Below are positions 34,439 to 47,220 of a stretch of DNA of 64,000 nucleotides, piece by piece; the first letter of the stretch is position 1, and every line of letters begins with the position of its first letter. A model generated the notes under the pieces. The model worked only from the letters and a program-made list of their open reading frames with translations. It was not told the origin of the DNA and searched no databases. Source of the stretch: Gnetum montanum (lineage: Eukaryota > Streptophyta > Gnetopsida > Gnetales > Gnetaceae); contig MNCI01011128.1 in the NCBI GenBank assembly GCA_015680685.1, positions 716,308-780,307 of the forward strand. The letters are read 5' to 3'. Made by a program: the position numbers and the translations under genes.

Positions 34439-36882
34439 CTCACAATGATTCTTACTATCCTAATTTCACATCATCTTCCACCAAGATTGAAAAATGAGGT
34501 CGAGAAACCTACAAGGAAACATCATTTTTCCTCTAGAGTGTTCAACACCCATCATGCTTCAAAAAACTTTAAGGGGAATAAATTTGAATCATGTACAAGA
34601 AGGATACCATGTGACTCAACACATTATGAGACTCTACCAACCCATGAAGGCACAAGTGTGGAGAGACACTACTATGAAAACTAAACATGAGCATAACAAG
34701 TGAAAGTAGGTTAACTCTCCTATTATTCTAGAAGAACTTAATGGTGATGCATTTGTAGTAGAGAACCTCCACCATGATCATGAAGTTCATTTCCAAGAGC
34801 CTATTATTAGTGTAGAAGAATCTATCCAAGTGCAACTACATTCACCCTTTATAGAGACACCAAGAAGAGAAGTGAAGGACTCTAAGCACAAGTAGGAGTT
34901 AAGGCCTAGAGTTTCTTTTGAATCACAAAGAGATAAATTCCAAAGTCATAGAAGGAGAACTAGCTGACATCATTCTCCAACTACTTCATCTTTCTCATGA
35001 TCATTAGTGGATTTTGACTAAAGGAAACAAAGGTATAGAGATCATGATAGGAAGAGATGTTGGGTTCATGATAGACATGATTATCACCCAAGACACCTTG
35101 ATGAAGAAGAGGAAGAACATGAATCATGAAGAAATAGGGATAGATGGGAAGAGAAAAGAGAGATATGAGTATCAAAGGGGGCATCACTACAATTGAGCAT
35201 ACAAATCCTACAATTATGAAGAACCCCTATTGGCTACTCATAGCATGGTCAACATAAGGAAAGTTGTATATATTCCAATTAGGCATGTGAGAGATAGTCA
35301 CAACAAGCAACTAGATATAAACAATATTCATAAGTTTGAAGGTGGGTATAATGTAAATCCACAACATCACCTTCAAGAATCTCACAATGCCTGTGCCCTC
35401 TAGAATATAGAGAGTAATTGGTAGAAACGTTTGTCATTCCCTTAGATACTCATCAAAGAGGTAGAAAGCTTGTAGAACTCATTAGAAACTAAGGTAATCA
35501 TAAGGTGGAGTACCATGCTTGAACTTTTCAATGATAAATACCAAACCTACTCTTGGGTCTCCAATCTTAGGAAGTAGATCCAAGGTTGTAAGCAAGGGAC
35601 CCATGAATTCCTTGTTGTGACAATGAGAAAATACTATTTACTTCTACATAGGTGCCCAGGCCATGGATTTTCCCAAAGGGAGTAGCTTAGAAATATTTTG
35701 AATGGGTTGAGAAATAAAACTAGGAAAATCCTTAGGGTTTACACCCAAGGTAGACTATCTAAAATGATTGTCCATCAAATTCAAAGACTAATTGATGAAG
35801 TGGTGAAGGAAGAAGGTGAATTGAAAAAAAGAGAATCAGTTGAGGAGTATAATAGAGATCCATATATCTGGAAAGGAGATGTATGAGTATGTGATAAGCA
35901 AGAGGAAGAAACATTGCAAAAGGTAATATAGGAAAAGACTCTATCAATCCAAAAGTCTATTAACGACATAGCTACCAAAGTAGAAAAGATGTGGGATTTA
36001 ATGGATGAGAAACTTACTATAGCTTTGAAAATCGTAGAAGAAAGAATTGAACAAGCCTTTAGTAAGGACAAGGAGAAAAAAAAGAAAAAAGATTACAAAT
36101 GAAAAGGAAAATTTTGCTTCAGTGGTAGAATGTTCTAATATAAGCTCAAATGATGAGGAAGGGATGTTGTCTTGTAATGGAACATTTGCAAGAAATAGGG
36201 GCATATGCACTTAACTCAAGATTCATCAAAAAGTAAATGCCAAAACGATTATCTTACCCTAAAGGTAAGTATCAAAAAAGCTTCCAATTGGCCTATTACC
36301 CTAGTGAAGATTACTCATAGCCATAGGAGCAATATCATCAGCAATGGTAGCAAGCACAATCATGGGCAATGCCACTACCAAGACAATAGTACCCATATCG
36401 ATAACCACACCATTATGGATAATGTGTGCACTGTCTGATATCTTCATGGAATGCAGTAGTTTAGACTTCTTAATATTATCCACAAGAGTATTATAGACCA
36501 ACACCTTCAAGGATGGATTCTAATCCATATGCATATTAACTAGTGGCTACTTTATTAAGTCAACCTTCTAATCCTTTACTGCCCATGCTACCACTTGCAA
36601 TGAAAGGGGAGCTACCATCATAGCCACAATAGAGAAGTGCTACAAGAGTAGTGAATATACACAAAGTGAATCATACCAACAATGCTAATGAGAAATTAAG
36701 AAAGTATCCTTTCTTTAGGAGAAGTCTAGAAAAAGCTAGTAAAGTTAGAACTTCATTGAATCATGTTCCTTATATGAAGGATCCTCTTGCAAACACCTTA
36801 CTACTACAACAATTAGATCAAAAGATTATGGCTATCATGCTAAGTGAAATAGTATCAAATTGGATAATGGTAGAACCACTTT

Positions 36883-37750
36883 TGAGAAAGTCAAAAATTT
36901 TGTGACAACAATATCATAGCTATGATATCATATCTATGATGTCATAGATATGTTATTGTATCTCAGCATATGTTATCCTATAAATAATATTGTGGGGTGC
37001 GTGCTAGCCTATATAAGAAATACTTAGGTGAACAGAATTAGGGGGATACATTAGCATAGTAATAGAACTCTTTTAGTTTATTTTCTTCAATTTAGTACTT
37101 AGTAGTGTGTGCTTGCAGTGTGATGTTTTGTAATTGAATAGAGTCTTTATTCAAGTGTGATATACTTGGACGCATTGCATGCATAGAAATAAAGATTGAG
37201 ATTACTCTACATCATTGTAGCAACACTTAGTTATATTTCTGTTTCCATTTAGCTTAATGTTTACTATTTACTATTTCCATAGTTAACGTTTACCATTACT
37301 TGTAATTTACTTTTAATGTCATTTAGCATAAGGAGATGACTAATCTTGAGCATGTAAGTGTGACTGCTTAGTAAATCAATTGTACTATTACTTGGTACAC
37401 CTAGTAGTGTGGTACTTGGAAATCCCAGTAGTAGTTGCATGAAGTTCAAGGTGTGACCAAAAGATCAGGATTGGCTGCTCATCGCATAGGCTAGTTTAGG
37501 TTTGTTATATTGTCACTTAGATTTAGAAACCTTTACTTTCACTTCATGTTTACTAACATCAATATCATATACCTCACAGTGAGTTAAACCATATGCATTG
37601 ATTTTACTAACTCACGTGGGAAGACATCGATCACAAATGCTAATCAATTACCAGTATAATCACATTGCCTTATCTATGAAGTTTGATTGAGATTGTGTGT
37701 AAACACTCATATCTCATATGGTTGGGTGTTGGATACTCCATCTTTCATCA
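36883..37750 (+). repeat. 5' LTR of element V
   Basis: TGAGAAAGTC...TTTCATCA, 868 bp. A perfect 18-bp palindrome ATATCATAGCTATGATAT lies at 36911-36928. TATA box TATATAAG 37010-37017; AATAAAG near 37190. Confidence 0.85.
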
Positions 37751-37751
37751 T

Positions 37752-37769
37752 TAGAGCCATTGCCAAAGA
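37752..37769 (+). promoter_or_regulatory. Primer binding site of element V, decayed tRNA-Asp type
   Basis: TAGAGCCATTGCCAAAGA: the tRNA-Asp complement with five G-to-A changes and one other difference. Confidence 0.7.
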
Positions 37770-37887
37770 TAAGTCAATGTTATACTAAGTAATTAATTTT
37801 CCAAAGTTTGTTGTATTAGAACCTAACTCTAATCTTCACAACCTTAATATAAAGCACACTTAACACAAACCATCAAAAAATGATACC

Positions 37888-40800
37888 ATGGATTCACATA
37901 ATGATCAACTATCACCTGCCAAGAAACAAGAATGAGTAGTGATAGAATTGTTAATGAAGATGACTAGGAGGGAATGTCAATGTAGACATGTATTACTTAT
38001 GCTTACATTGATCCATACCATCCAAACTTTACCTTCATATTCCATCAGGACAAACAAATGTGAAGATACATGCAAGGCAACATAGTCCTACCTCCTAAAT
38101 GTGTAGCACTAAACATGCTACAAACTACTCTAAGTGGAATGCACTTGGACTAGATTCAAGAAGGGTATCATGTGAATCAACACATGAATAGACCCTATGA
38201 GCCTACAAGGGAGTAGATAAAGAGAGATGCTGCTATGGAGGTCAAACATGTTCATAGCAAAGGGAGGTAAGCCAACACATCTATTTTCATAGAAGAGCTT
38301 GATGTTGATCAGTTCATTTTGGAACAACTTCACTAGAATAATGAGGAGCCACCAAAGACACCTATCATTAGACTAGAGGAACCTACAAAAGCCCAACTTC
38401 ACTCTACTCTAGTAGAGACACATAAAGGGAAGGCTACTAACTCAAGATATAAGTGGGAATCTAGGCCAAGGGATCATGCTAAGCCCTACAAGAAAACTCA
38501 CAAGGAGTCATGAAAGGAGAAGCAGCTGGCATCATTCTTCTACTTCCTCTGCTTCATCATGATCATTAGTGGACTATGATAGGAGACAACACAAGTATCG
38601 ATACTTTGATAGGAAAAAGAGAAGAGCTCATGATCGTAATGATTGATACTCTAGGTATTCTAATTCAAAAGATGAAGAATATGAAAGAATAAGGCATAAA
38701 GATAGAAGAAAGGATCAAGAGAGGCATGAGCATAGAAGGGCTCACCACTACCACAAAGCCTATTAACATAATCATGATGATTAACCCCTTATGATAACCT
38801 AGATTGTGATCAACATTTAGGAAGCAGTCTACATACCATCCAGGCATGTGAGACATAGTCAATTCAAACAAGTAGATATGAATAACATGCCTCACTTTGA
38901 AGGAGCATTAATCCTCAACATCACCATCAAGCATTCCACGATGCCTATGCCCTTTAAAACATAAAAAGTGATTAGCAGAAATTGAAGTTATTTCCTAGAA
39001 CACTTGTGAAGGAAATGGAAAGCTAGTATAGGTCATCAAAATGTAAATCCATTAGATGCTAGAGCACCATGCTTGAAATCTTTAATGATAAATATCAGAC
39101 CTATTCACAAGTGTTAAATCTAAAAAAAAATCAAGAACTAGAAACAAGGGACTCACAAGACCTTTGTTATAGCAATGGGTAGATATTATTCATTGTTACA
39201 CAGATGCTTAGGGCATGGATTTTCATCAAAGGAATAGCTAAGGCACATCATAGATGGGCTAAGAAGAAAAACAAGAGAGATCTGTGGGGTTTATTCCCAA
39301 GGAAGACTATCAGAATACCATCCATCATATTCAAATAGTCATCAATCAAGTGGCAAAAAAAGAAGGAGAACTTAAAAAAGGAAATTAATTGAAGAATATA
39401 ATAGGGATCCATCCGTTAGGAAAAGAGATGTACAAGTTTGTGAAACCTAAGAAGAAGAAACCTTGGACTAGGTCATCAAGAAAGAGACACTACCAATTTA
39501 GAAATCTATTGTCGATGTAGTAGCACAACTAGTGAAAATGTGGGATTCAGTAGATGAACGATGTACAACATCACTAAAGATTATGGAGGACAAAGTAGAA
39601 CAAGCACTCAATAGAGGTAGAGATAAAAAGAAGAAGAGGAAATTTGGACAAAAGGGAAAAGCTGCTTCAGTATTTGAGCATTCAGATACTAGGTCCACAT
39701 ATGATGAAGGTTGCATCATGTGCTAATACAAACATCCTAAGAGATGTTGTCCAATTTTGGTACATTTGCAAGAAACTAGAGCATACACACTTAGCCCATG
39801 ATTTGTTTAAAAAAAAATATCCAAGTGGTTACCTTATCCTAGGATAATCATAGACAACAACCTCAACTAATGTACTATCCTAGTGGAGCCTTGTCATAAC
39901 CATAAGAGTAGTACCATTAGCAATGGCAATAGCTGCAATCATGGGCCATGCCACTACCATACCAACAATATTCATATCAACAACCTAATCCTTATGGATA
40001 CTATGTCTAGCATCCAATCTTACTAGCAAACATAATTGTTCAAAATTCACAATATCACCCACTAAAATACCATCAATTGAAGCCACCAAGGAGTAATCCA
40101 AGCTTGCACATGCATCCACAAGTAGATAATCTTTCAAATACCAATCCAAATTCTTTGCCACCAATGCCACCACCTACAATCTAAGGTGAATTTCCATCAC
40201 AACCTTAGTAGAAGAAAGTTGTAAGGGTAGTAAATTTACAAATAGAAGATATCACTAGTGATGTTAAGGGCTAAATAAAGAAACATCCTTTCTTTAGGGT
40301 AAGTCCAGAGAAGGTTGGTGGAATAGGAGCTTCATCAAGATCATCTTATTCTAAAACAGATCTTTTGACTCTTCATAAGCTTCCATCATCATCAGGTCCA
40401 AACATACAAGTTGTCATGCTTACTAAAATCATCACTAATTGGATAAAGGTAGGACCACTCCCACAGAAAAGAATTGATCTAGGAATTCCTATGATTTATC
40501 TATGATTAGCTAGAAATCAACCATGCAAAACTTTGTTAGACTCAAGTTCCAGGATGAATTTGATCTCTTATGATACATATCAAACATGGAACCTACCACC
40601 ATTCAAGAAATGCAACATTAGGTTGGAGCTTGTGGATTAGTCTATTACCATCCCGTTGAGATAGATTGATGACATAATGATCATTATTAATGGGTGGTCC
40701 TATCCAGTAGACTTCTTGGTGATCTATGTGAAGGATATTGATAAGAAATGTTCAATCATCATGGGGAGGGTATGGCTTAGCACCATTGATGCTAGGCTAA

Positions 40801-41342
40801 ACATGAGAGATTTATCTATGGAGATCTCAAAAGAAGATAAACATGGAGCCATCCATACAAAAAGAATTCCATGCATAACTATTGAAAGAAAAGGATGTAG
40901 TCATGGACCAACTATTCAAAATGCTAATACAATTAGTTCATTAGTCCACAACAATAGCAAAAAACTAATGTGTGTAACAAAAAGAGTAGTAGTCATAAAA
41001 CCAAAAGACACTATGTGGCCACTAACTGCGAACTTTAATTTGTCTAACATATGCATGGAAGCACCTAAAACATTTATTAATTCTCATCTAAAGAAAATGA
41101 CTCCAACTAAGGACTTGGAAATGAAAATATTAACTCATAAACACACACTAGTGGGAAAGGAAAATAGGAACTTAGATGATCAAAACTCAACTACCATCAA
41201 GATCCCATGGGATAATCATAACAAAGTTAAATCCCTAAAAATGATAAGAAAACCACTAAAAGTGTATGATCTAGAAGACCTAGGAAGCATCTTCCGAACA
41301 CTTTCCCAAGAGTTCAATTGTGGGAAAGATGCCCTATCATGA
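37888..41342 (+). pseudogene. Element V ORF1: gag-protease ending without pol
   Basis: Starts MDSHNDQLSPAKK. Gag landmarks follow: KCVALNMLQTTLSGM then EGYHV, a charged helical stretch (39500-39720) and a degraded zinc-knuckle (NILRDVVQFWYICKKLEHTH, about 39730-39790). The longest intact frame in the window, 40677-41342 (221 aa), holds the retropepsin C-terminal part: INGWSYPVDFLVIYV then IIMGRVWLSTIDARL. A roughly 150-residue tail follows (IPWDNHNKVKSLKMI, VYDLEDLG, FNCGKDALS, then TGA). Element IV ends with the same tail and stop. Confidence 0.8.
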
Positions 41343-42800
41343 CTTGGAAAGTAATAAGAGTTGTTTCATTTTCTTTTCATTTTTCATATTCTTTTACATT
41401 TTTCTCATTTTAAAATACTTTTTCATTTCTAAATTTTTCACATTCTTTAATATTTTAAAATTCTTTAACATTTTTCATTCCTTATGCTTTTTTATAATTT
41501 TTACCATCTTTCCATTTCTTTTATACTTTGTTTCAAACCCTTTGTAAATAAATTTTGATCATTAATAAAACACATTTAAATAAAGGCAAGATGTAGCCAA
41601 TAAAGTGAAAATTTCTCTATGATATTAAGTCATAAGAGATTGATTATTTGCATAGTGAGCCCACATCATCCATCCATCCATTCCAATAATAAGAGGTTCT
41701 TACCATGGCCATAATGATATTCTTTCCATCATCAAACTAAGAATAAACTTGTGATCATTATACTTGAATAGAAAAATGAAGAACCAAGGAGGAATGAAAA
41801 GGAGGTGACATTAAGGGGACTTGTGGATTCTTTTTGGATTATTATTGTAAGTTCTATCATGTTACTAAGGTTGTATTATATCCTTGTAATCTAAAGAAAA
41901 ATGGGAGTAGGAGTAAAATAAGTGCTACCTTAAAAGGTTGACAAAAATAACAAATCAAAGGGCACAAAATAAATTTTTGGGGTCTCACTAGAAAGACATG
42001 TTACCCATGCCTAAAGGTAGGCAGCTTCTCAAGAATATAGAAATAAATAAATAAACAAGTGCCATGAATAAACTCCTTGGATAGTATGCCATGTGACAAT
42101 ACTCCTTGCAACATTGATAGTTTGACAATTGTAATTCTAAGAGATGACATGATATGATGTCACTGAATGTGGTTTGGACTTGCTTTGAATCTTGGAAAAA
42201 AAGGCTAATGATTACCTTAACCACAAATAAGACACAAGAATTCATTATGCCTATTGTAGAACATCTCATGTCTTGATTTTTGTAATCTCTTCTAAGTCCA
42301 TTTCATCTAACTATTTGAATAATCATAACTTATGATTTTGTGTAACATAGAGTTATTTTTCCAATTTTGTGGTACTAACATGTGTGTCTTGCTAAATAGG
42401 TATGTGTTACATTCAACTCTTTAAGTGCATAAGGACACTTTTAAGCATGCTTATATAAGGGCATTAAGGGTTGGAGCCTACTTTGGGAAGGATCTACTTG
42501 TATAACTGTTATATCTTATACCTACGAAGTGATTCCACATCATCTTGAGCCTTCCAATTCTAATATATTATAATAAATACTTGCCATATCATTCACACTA
42601 TCTATTCTAATAACACAACAATGTTGTCTTTCTCATTCATTCCATCAATACCTCATATACTTTCATAGCCCAAGATTCCTTAACCATAGACTTTCATCTC
42701 TTATTTTTACAACTAAAGCATCATCTCCATTTCAATACCCTTTCAACATTATGCATATCTTTCAACTATCCTATGGGACTCAATTTTTTCCAAGAAAAAC
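41343..42800 (+). other. Element V spacer between ORF1 and the internal U3-like block
   Basis: No coding signal. T-rich at 41360-41530. It includes short landmarks shared with element IV (for example TAATAAGAGGTTCTTACCAT and a TTGTATAACT.TT..ATCTTATAC segment) and with fragment VII on the other strand. Confidence 0.55.
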
Positions 42801-42916
42801 ATTCAAAAATTTTGATTTTTTCTATGATGACATCGTATCTAATATATCGTAGGTAGCTACAATATCACATCTACGATGTTGTATTTATGATATCACATCC
42901 ATAAAACTATATATAG
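42800..42916 (+). promoter_or_regulatory. Internal U3-like block with TATA box upstream of ORF2 (element V)
   Basis: Contains TTCAAAAATTTTG (12 bases identical to the start of the V LTR), then TGACATCGTATC, TATCGTAGGTAGCTACAATA and GATATCAC dyads like the LTR U3, then CTATATATAG (TATA 42908-42915). The ORF2 ATG is 511 bp downstream. Confidence 0.6.
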
Positions 42917-43418
42917 TGTAGGAGAGTTAGAAAAATATTTCATTTTTGAATTTCATAAGAAGGGAGCTGTTGCCAATTTTTCTTTGTTACTAAGAGCTTT
43001 AACACTCCATTTTCTAATTTCCATAACTTGCTCATTATTTCCCCAATTTGCACCATTTTTGAATCTACATGATCCTAGAGTGATCACCTTAGTTGTGAGG
43101 GGTGCTAGTAAGGGGAAATTTGAGTCAATGTTTTGAAATTTTTAATAATGGAAAGGTATTATAGGGGTAATTCTAAGGGGACATATTAAGAAATTTTAAA
43201 GTAAATAACTCATGTTAAGGCCAAAATAACTTTAAGTAGACTTCTAATTGATCATGCCACTCATTTAAAGTACTAATGGGGTTGTTATTGAAAAATTTTC
43301 TAACTCTACAATCATAATGAACTAAGAACTTGATATAACTAAGGGTATGAGTAAGGTACCAAATTTTTGCTCATTTATGAGAATAATCTAGTAATTCCAA
43401 ATCCTTGATTGATTGTAG
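42917..43418 (+). other. Element V ORF2 leader
   Basis: Non-coding, T-rich. It ends TTGATTGTAG directly before the ORF2 ATGG. A GTAAGG (about 43109) and this AG could mark an intron, but this is not conserved clearly in IV or VII. Confidence 0.4.
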
Positions 43419-46143
43419 ATGGCCACAAAAAGAGGAACACAAGGAGAACTTCCATGACTAGCAAGCAAAAGATCACAAGGCCATGGAAGAGGACAAATGA
43501 GTGAGCAAAATCTAGAAGCAAAACAAGGAGAGCAAGAGGCAAAATCCTTCATAATTCATCAAAAAACTCTTAACATAGAGTAATCTACTCAAGCAAAAGT
43601 GGATGTTCCACCAGTGCTTGTCCAAGAACAACTTACACTGTCACTTGAATGCCTTCAGGCTATTTAGGAAAAATCCATCATGTTAGTAGTCATTGTGGAA
43701 CTCCACTTTGGTCTATTTTTGGAATTTTCTTTAGAATTTTTTAAGGCCCAAATTTAGTCATATCCTTTGTGGCCTACTCTATCAAGAAATGGAGAGTGAT
43801 ATCTAGGAGAAACACCCCATTTTTGGCAAAATTGAGAGGTTGATGGTACAATCAAAATTGAAGGAGTCTCAATATCTTACTCAATTAAGACAATCATAGA
43901 GGTATTGAATGTACCTAATCAAGGAGCAAAGGTGGCACATATATCAACCAAATCTAACACAGATACTAGGAAGCTATGGTTGTAGTGGGCATATGACAAG
44001 GAAGATAAAAAATACAGTGAATTGACTATAGAAGAAAAGATCTATTTTAAAATTGACACTTATCACCTATTTCCTACTAAGAGATTAAATTAAATCTCTA
44101 CATATGTGGCTAGAGGAAGTGCAATATTAATGGAAAAGTTCAATGAAAAAATTAGTTACCTCTACTTCACAAAAATCAAAAGGTGGTTTAAGTAGAAGAG
44201 GGAAGGGAAGTTAACACTTCCATTCCCTTGCCTTATTTGGAAGTTATGAAAATGAGCTGGCATCCTAGGGTATATAAATAGTGCATTAAGAAAGGCACAA
44301 AATGCTTCTTATGCTAAAATGCTTAAGCTAGTGCCTCCCAAAAAGGTCTAATTAGAAGCACAATAAGGCATTGAGGAGACTACCCAAGCCATAGGACAAC
44401 AAAAATAGTAATCACAAGTTCTACCATCACCACCACAAGATTATAGACCTTCAATGAGTCATTTGCAGTAAATTGTAGAAACTATTAGTTGGGGAAGAAG
44501 GGAAGAGGCTAATCTATTTAAAGTTATTGATGATGTAATCAAACCAACGATTTCAACCAATCTTGCTAGTGGAAAAAATGGTTGTAGTTAAGAGAAGAGG
44601 CCTAGTGATCATAACAGATTTCTAGGAATGTTGCATCATTCCAAGTGATGCTTATATCTAGAGAAGAAGCCAAAATTGTGGTCATGTAGCATCTTGATGT
44701 AGTGGGAGCTATAGAAGTGATCACAGATCACATCAAAGAATCATTTAATGTACCTATTGTACCACTAGCATATCTTACTAGAACCAAAGATGCTCAAATG
44801 CTAGTTGGTACCTCTATGACACCTACAAATCATGAAGATGTGTTAGATAGACTATTGTAGATAGGAAACATTATGAAAAATCTCTTTTATATTTCTAGTG
44901 ATGTCACTACAGCACAATTTGAATTAATTGCCACTAAAGAAAAATTAATCATGGCCAAAACCAAGGCAAAGCATGTTGAGAATGAGCTTCGTTGATTACA
45001 AGAAGAGCTTGTAGCCCTAAGAGCAAAAAGAAGAGATTAAACTTAGTTCATAGCACCAGATTAGATAGCATAATTTAGAACTGAGTAGATCAATTTCCTC
45101 CTTAAGAATAATAAAGACATAGCATATGAGAAAGAAAAGGTAGTATGAAATTCTTCAGTGGTCGAAGCCCAATCATATACCCATGCCAAAGCACTTGTTG
45201 CCTTACAAGAAGGAAATAAACAACTTGCTATAGACAACATGAGGTTGATCATAGTAGAAAGCAAAAACACATTCTAGGAGAAAGTATTCATCAGTTTAGA
45301 GAGTAACCGATGAGGGTCAACCAAGATATGAGCCACCTCGCAAGAGAAAATAGAACCCTCTATATGGAGGAGGTAAGCACTATTAGACAGAAATCAACAA
45401 TTGAAATCAGTGTGTGGTAGAATGAGACAAGGAAGCATGAGAGACTCAAAGAACACTTCTGAGACCAAGTGGACATGTACAAGAAAATAAATGAGAAAGA
45501 GATCTAGATGGAAAAGGCCAAAATCAATTCTATTGTAGCAAAAAATCCTAATTGGCAATCCATATTGGATATCATGGCCCACACCTATCAAGTGGAAGTA
45601 AAAAATAAATACCTATAGATAGAGGACTTAAAGGAATACATGGCATTAGAAAACCCTAGTTATGCTAATTTTACAATGTTAATAGTAGGTAGGCCCAAGA
45701 ATAACTTAGAATAACAAGTAGCAGCCACCTATGACTTATATGAGAAAGAGTTTGTAAACTAAAAAGATGCTCTACAAAAATTTCAAGTAGCAAAATTAGA
45801 ACTAGAAGCCAATAAGGTTGGCTACCAAGGGTAGAAAGATGCAGCAACAAATCTGGCCAAAAGATTAAACTACCATCAACTAAGAGAAAAGGCTAGATCT
45901 TTTGAAGAAGAGAGATGATAGTTTGTGCAATGGTATGTTAAAGCCAATTAAATGTTCCCACAACTTCCATGTTTGTGGGATGTGCTGACTCCATTAAACA
46001 TTGACTCATCAACATGAATGGTTCACAATTTCAGAATGGAGGAAGAGAAGCTTTAGGCATTCCTAAACCACTACAAATTTCAAAAGCCTAATGATAAGGA
46101 GAAGAAACCAATGGAAGAGCCACCACGACTTGGAACAACATAA
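43419..46143 (+). pseudogene. Element V ORF2 (conserved domain plus long coiled coil)
   Basis: Start MATKRG-like at 43419, stop TAA 46141-46143, about 908 codons with many TAG stops. The N-terminal domain (about 43880-44340) reads VPNQGAKVAHISTKSN, KLWL, EKIYFKIDTYHLFPTKRLN, ISTYVARGSAILMEKFN, and a later LTLPFPCLI. The same order is seen in elements IV, VII and II. The C-terminal half is a long helical, Lys/Glu-rich region ending in EEPPRLGTT. No signal peptide or membrane segment seen. Function unknown. Confidence 0.7.
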
Positions 46144-46335
46144 GGCTACACAAGCTTTGTCAACTTTTTTTTTGTCATGTCATAAAATATATCATTTTTG
46201 TAAACTCCACTGTGGCACTAGAGAATCATGTATATAAAAGTTAGTGTCATGTAAATATACCTCCCAATTTTGTAAGGAACTTCATACTCATTTTATTTTA
46301 ACTCAAGGATGAGTTTTTAATCAATTTTGGGGATA
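46144..46335 (+). other. Element V 3' UTR with polypurine tract
   Basis: Ends TTTTGGGGATA (46325-46335), directly before the 3' LTR. Confidence 0.7.
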
Positions 46336-47215
46336 TGATAAAGTAAAAAATTTTGCAACAACAATATTGTAGTTACAATATCGTATCTATGATGTCATAG
46401 ATAAATTATTGTATCTTAGCATATGTTATCGTATAAATGATATTGCAGGGTGTGTGTCACCCTATATAAGCAACACTTAGGTGCACAGAACTAGGGGTAT
46501 ACATTACCATAGTAACAAAACTCTTTCAGCTTGTTTTCTTAAATTTAATACTTAGTAGTGTGTTCCCATAATGTGATGTTTTGTAATTGAATAGAGTCTT
46601 TATTTGACTGTGATGTATTTGGACACATTACATGTGTGGCAATAAATATTGAGACTACTCTACATCATTGTAGAAACACTTAGTTTTATTTCTATTTCCC
46701 TTTAGCTTAATGTTGAGTATTTTCATAGTTAATGTTTACCATTACTTGCAATTTACTTTTAATGTTGTTCAGCAAAAGGAGTATGATTGATCTCGAGCAT
46801 GTAAGTGTAATTTCTTAGTAACCTAGTAGTACTATCACTTGGTACACCCAATAGTGTGATACTTGGTAATTCCAATAGTCACATTAAGTTCAAGGTGTAA
46901 CCAGAAGATCAAGACCAACTACCCATTACATAGGCTAGTTTAGATTTGTTTTACTATCACTTGAATTTAGAAACCTTTACTTTCACTTCATGTTTACTAT
47001 GAGCCTAATGGCCAATTCAACATCAATATCATATACCTCACCATGAGTTAAACCATATGCATTGATTTTACTAACTCATGTGGGAAGACAATGATAGCGA
47101 ATGCTAATCAATTACTGGTATAATCACATTGCCTTATTTGTAGTGTTAGACTAGGATTGCACATGAACACTCATATCTTGTATGGTTGGGTGTTGGATAA
47201 TCCACCGCTCATTCA
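46336..47215 (+). repeat. 3' LTR of element V
   Basis: TGATAAAGTA...GCTCATTCA. It pairs with 36883-37750. TATA box TATATAAG 46463-46470; AATAAAT at about 46640 in the R region. Confidence 0.85.
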
Positions 47216-47220
47216 CCTTT

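Larger units (their letters stand above)
33315..36882 (+). pseudogene. Element IV gag (N-terminal and middle part), interrupted by solo LTR S
   Basis: Starts MAPTKEKLSPTKE at 33315. After S (34439 onward) it continues with ECSTPIMLQKTLRGI...EGYHV (about 34530-34620), then a charged coiled-coil stretch (35700-36060) with EGELKKRESVEEYNRDPY like element III, then a degraded zinc-knuckle region near 36150-36200. It ends at the insertion of element V (36883); the rest is at 47221-48185. Confidence 0.7.
36883..47215 (+). mobile_element. Element V: complete pol-less Athila-like element with ORF2
   Basis: 5' LTR 36883-37750, primer site 37752-37769, ORF1 (gag-protease) 37888-41342, spacer, ORF2 43419-46143, polypurine tract, 3' LTR 46336-47215; 10333 bp. 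Target duplication ACTTT (36878-36882) against CCTTT (47216-47220), one mismatch. It lies within the gag of element IV. No RT, RNase H or integrase on either strand. Confidence 0.85.
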
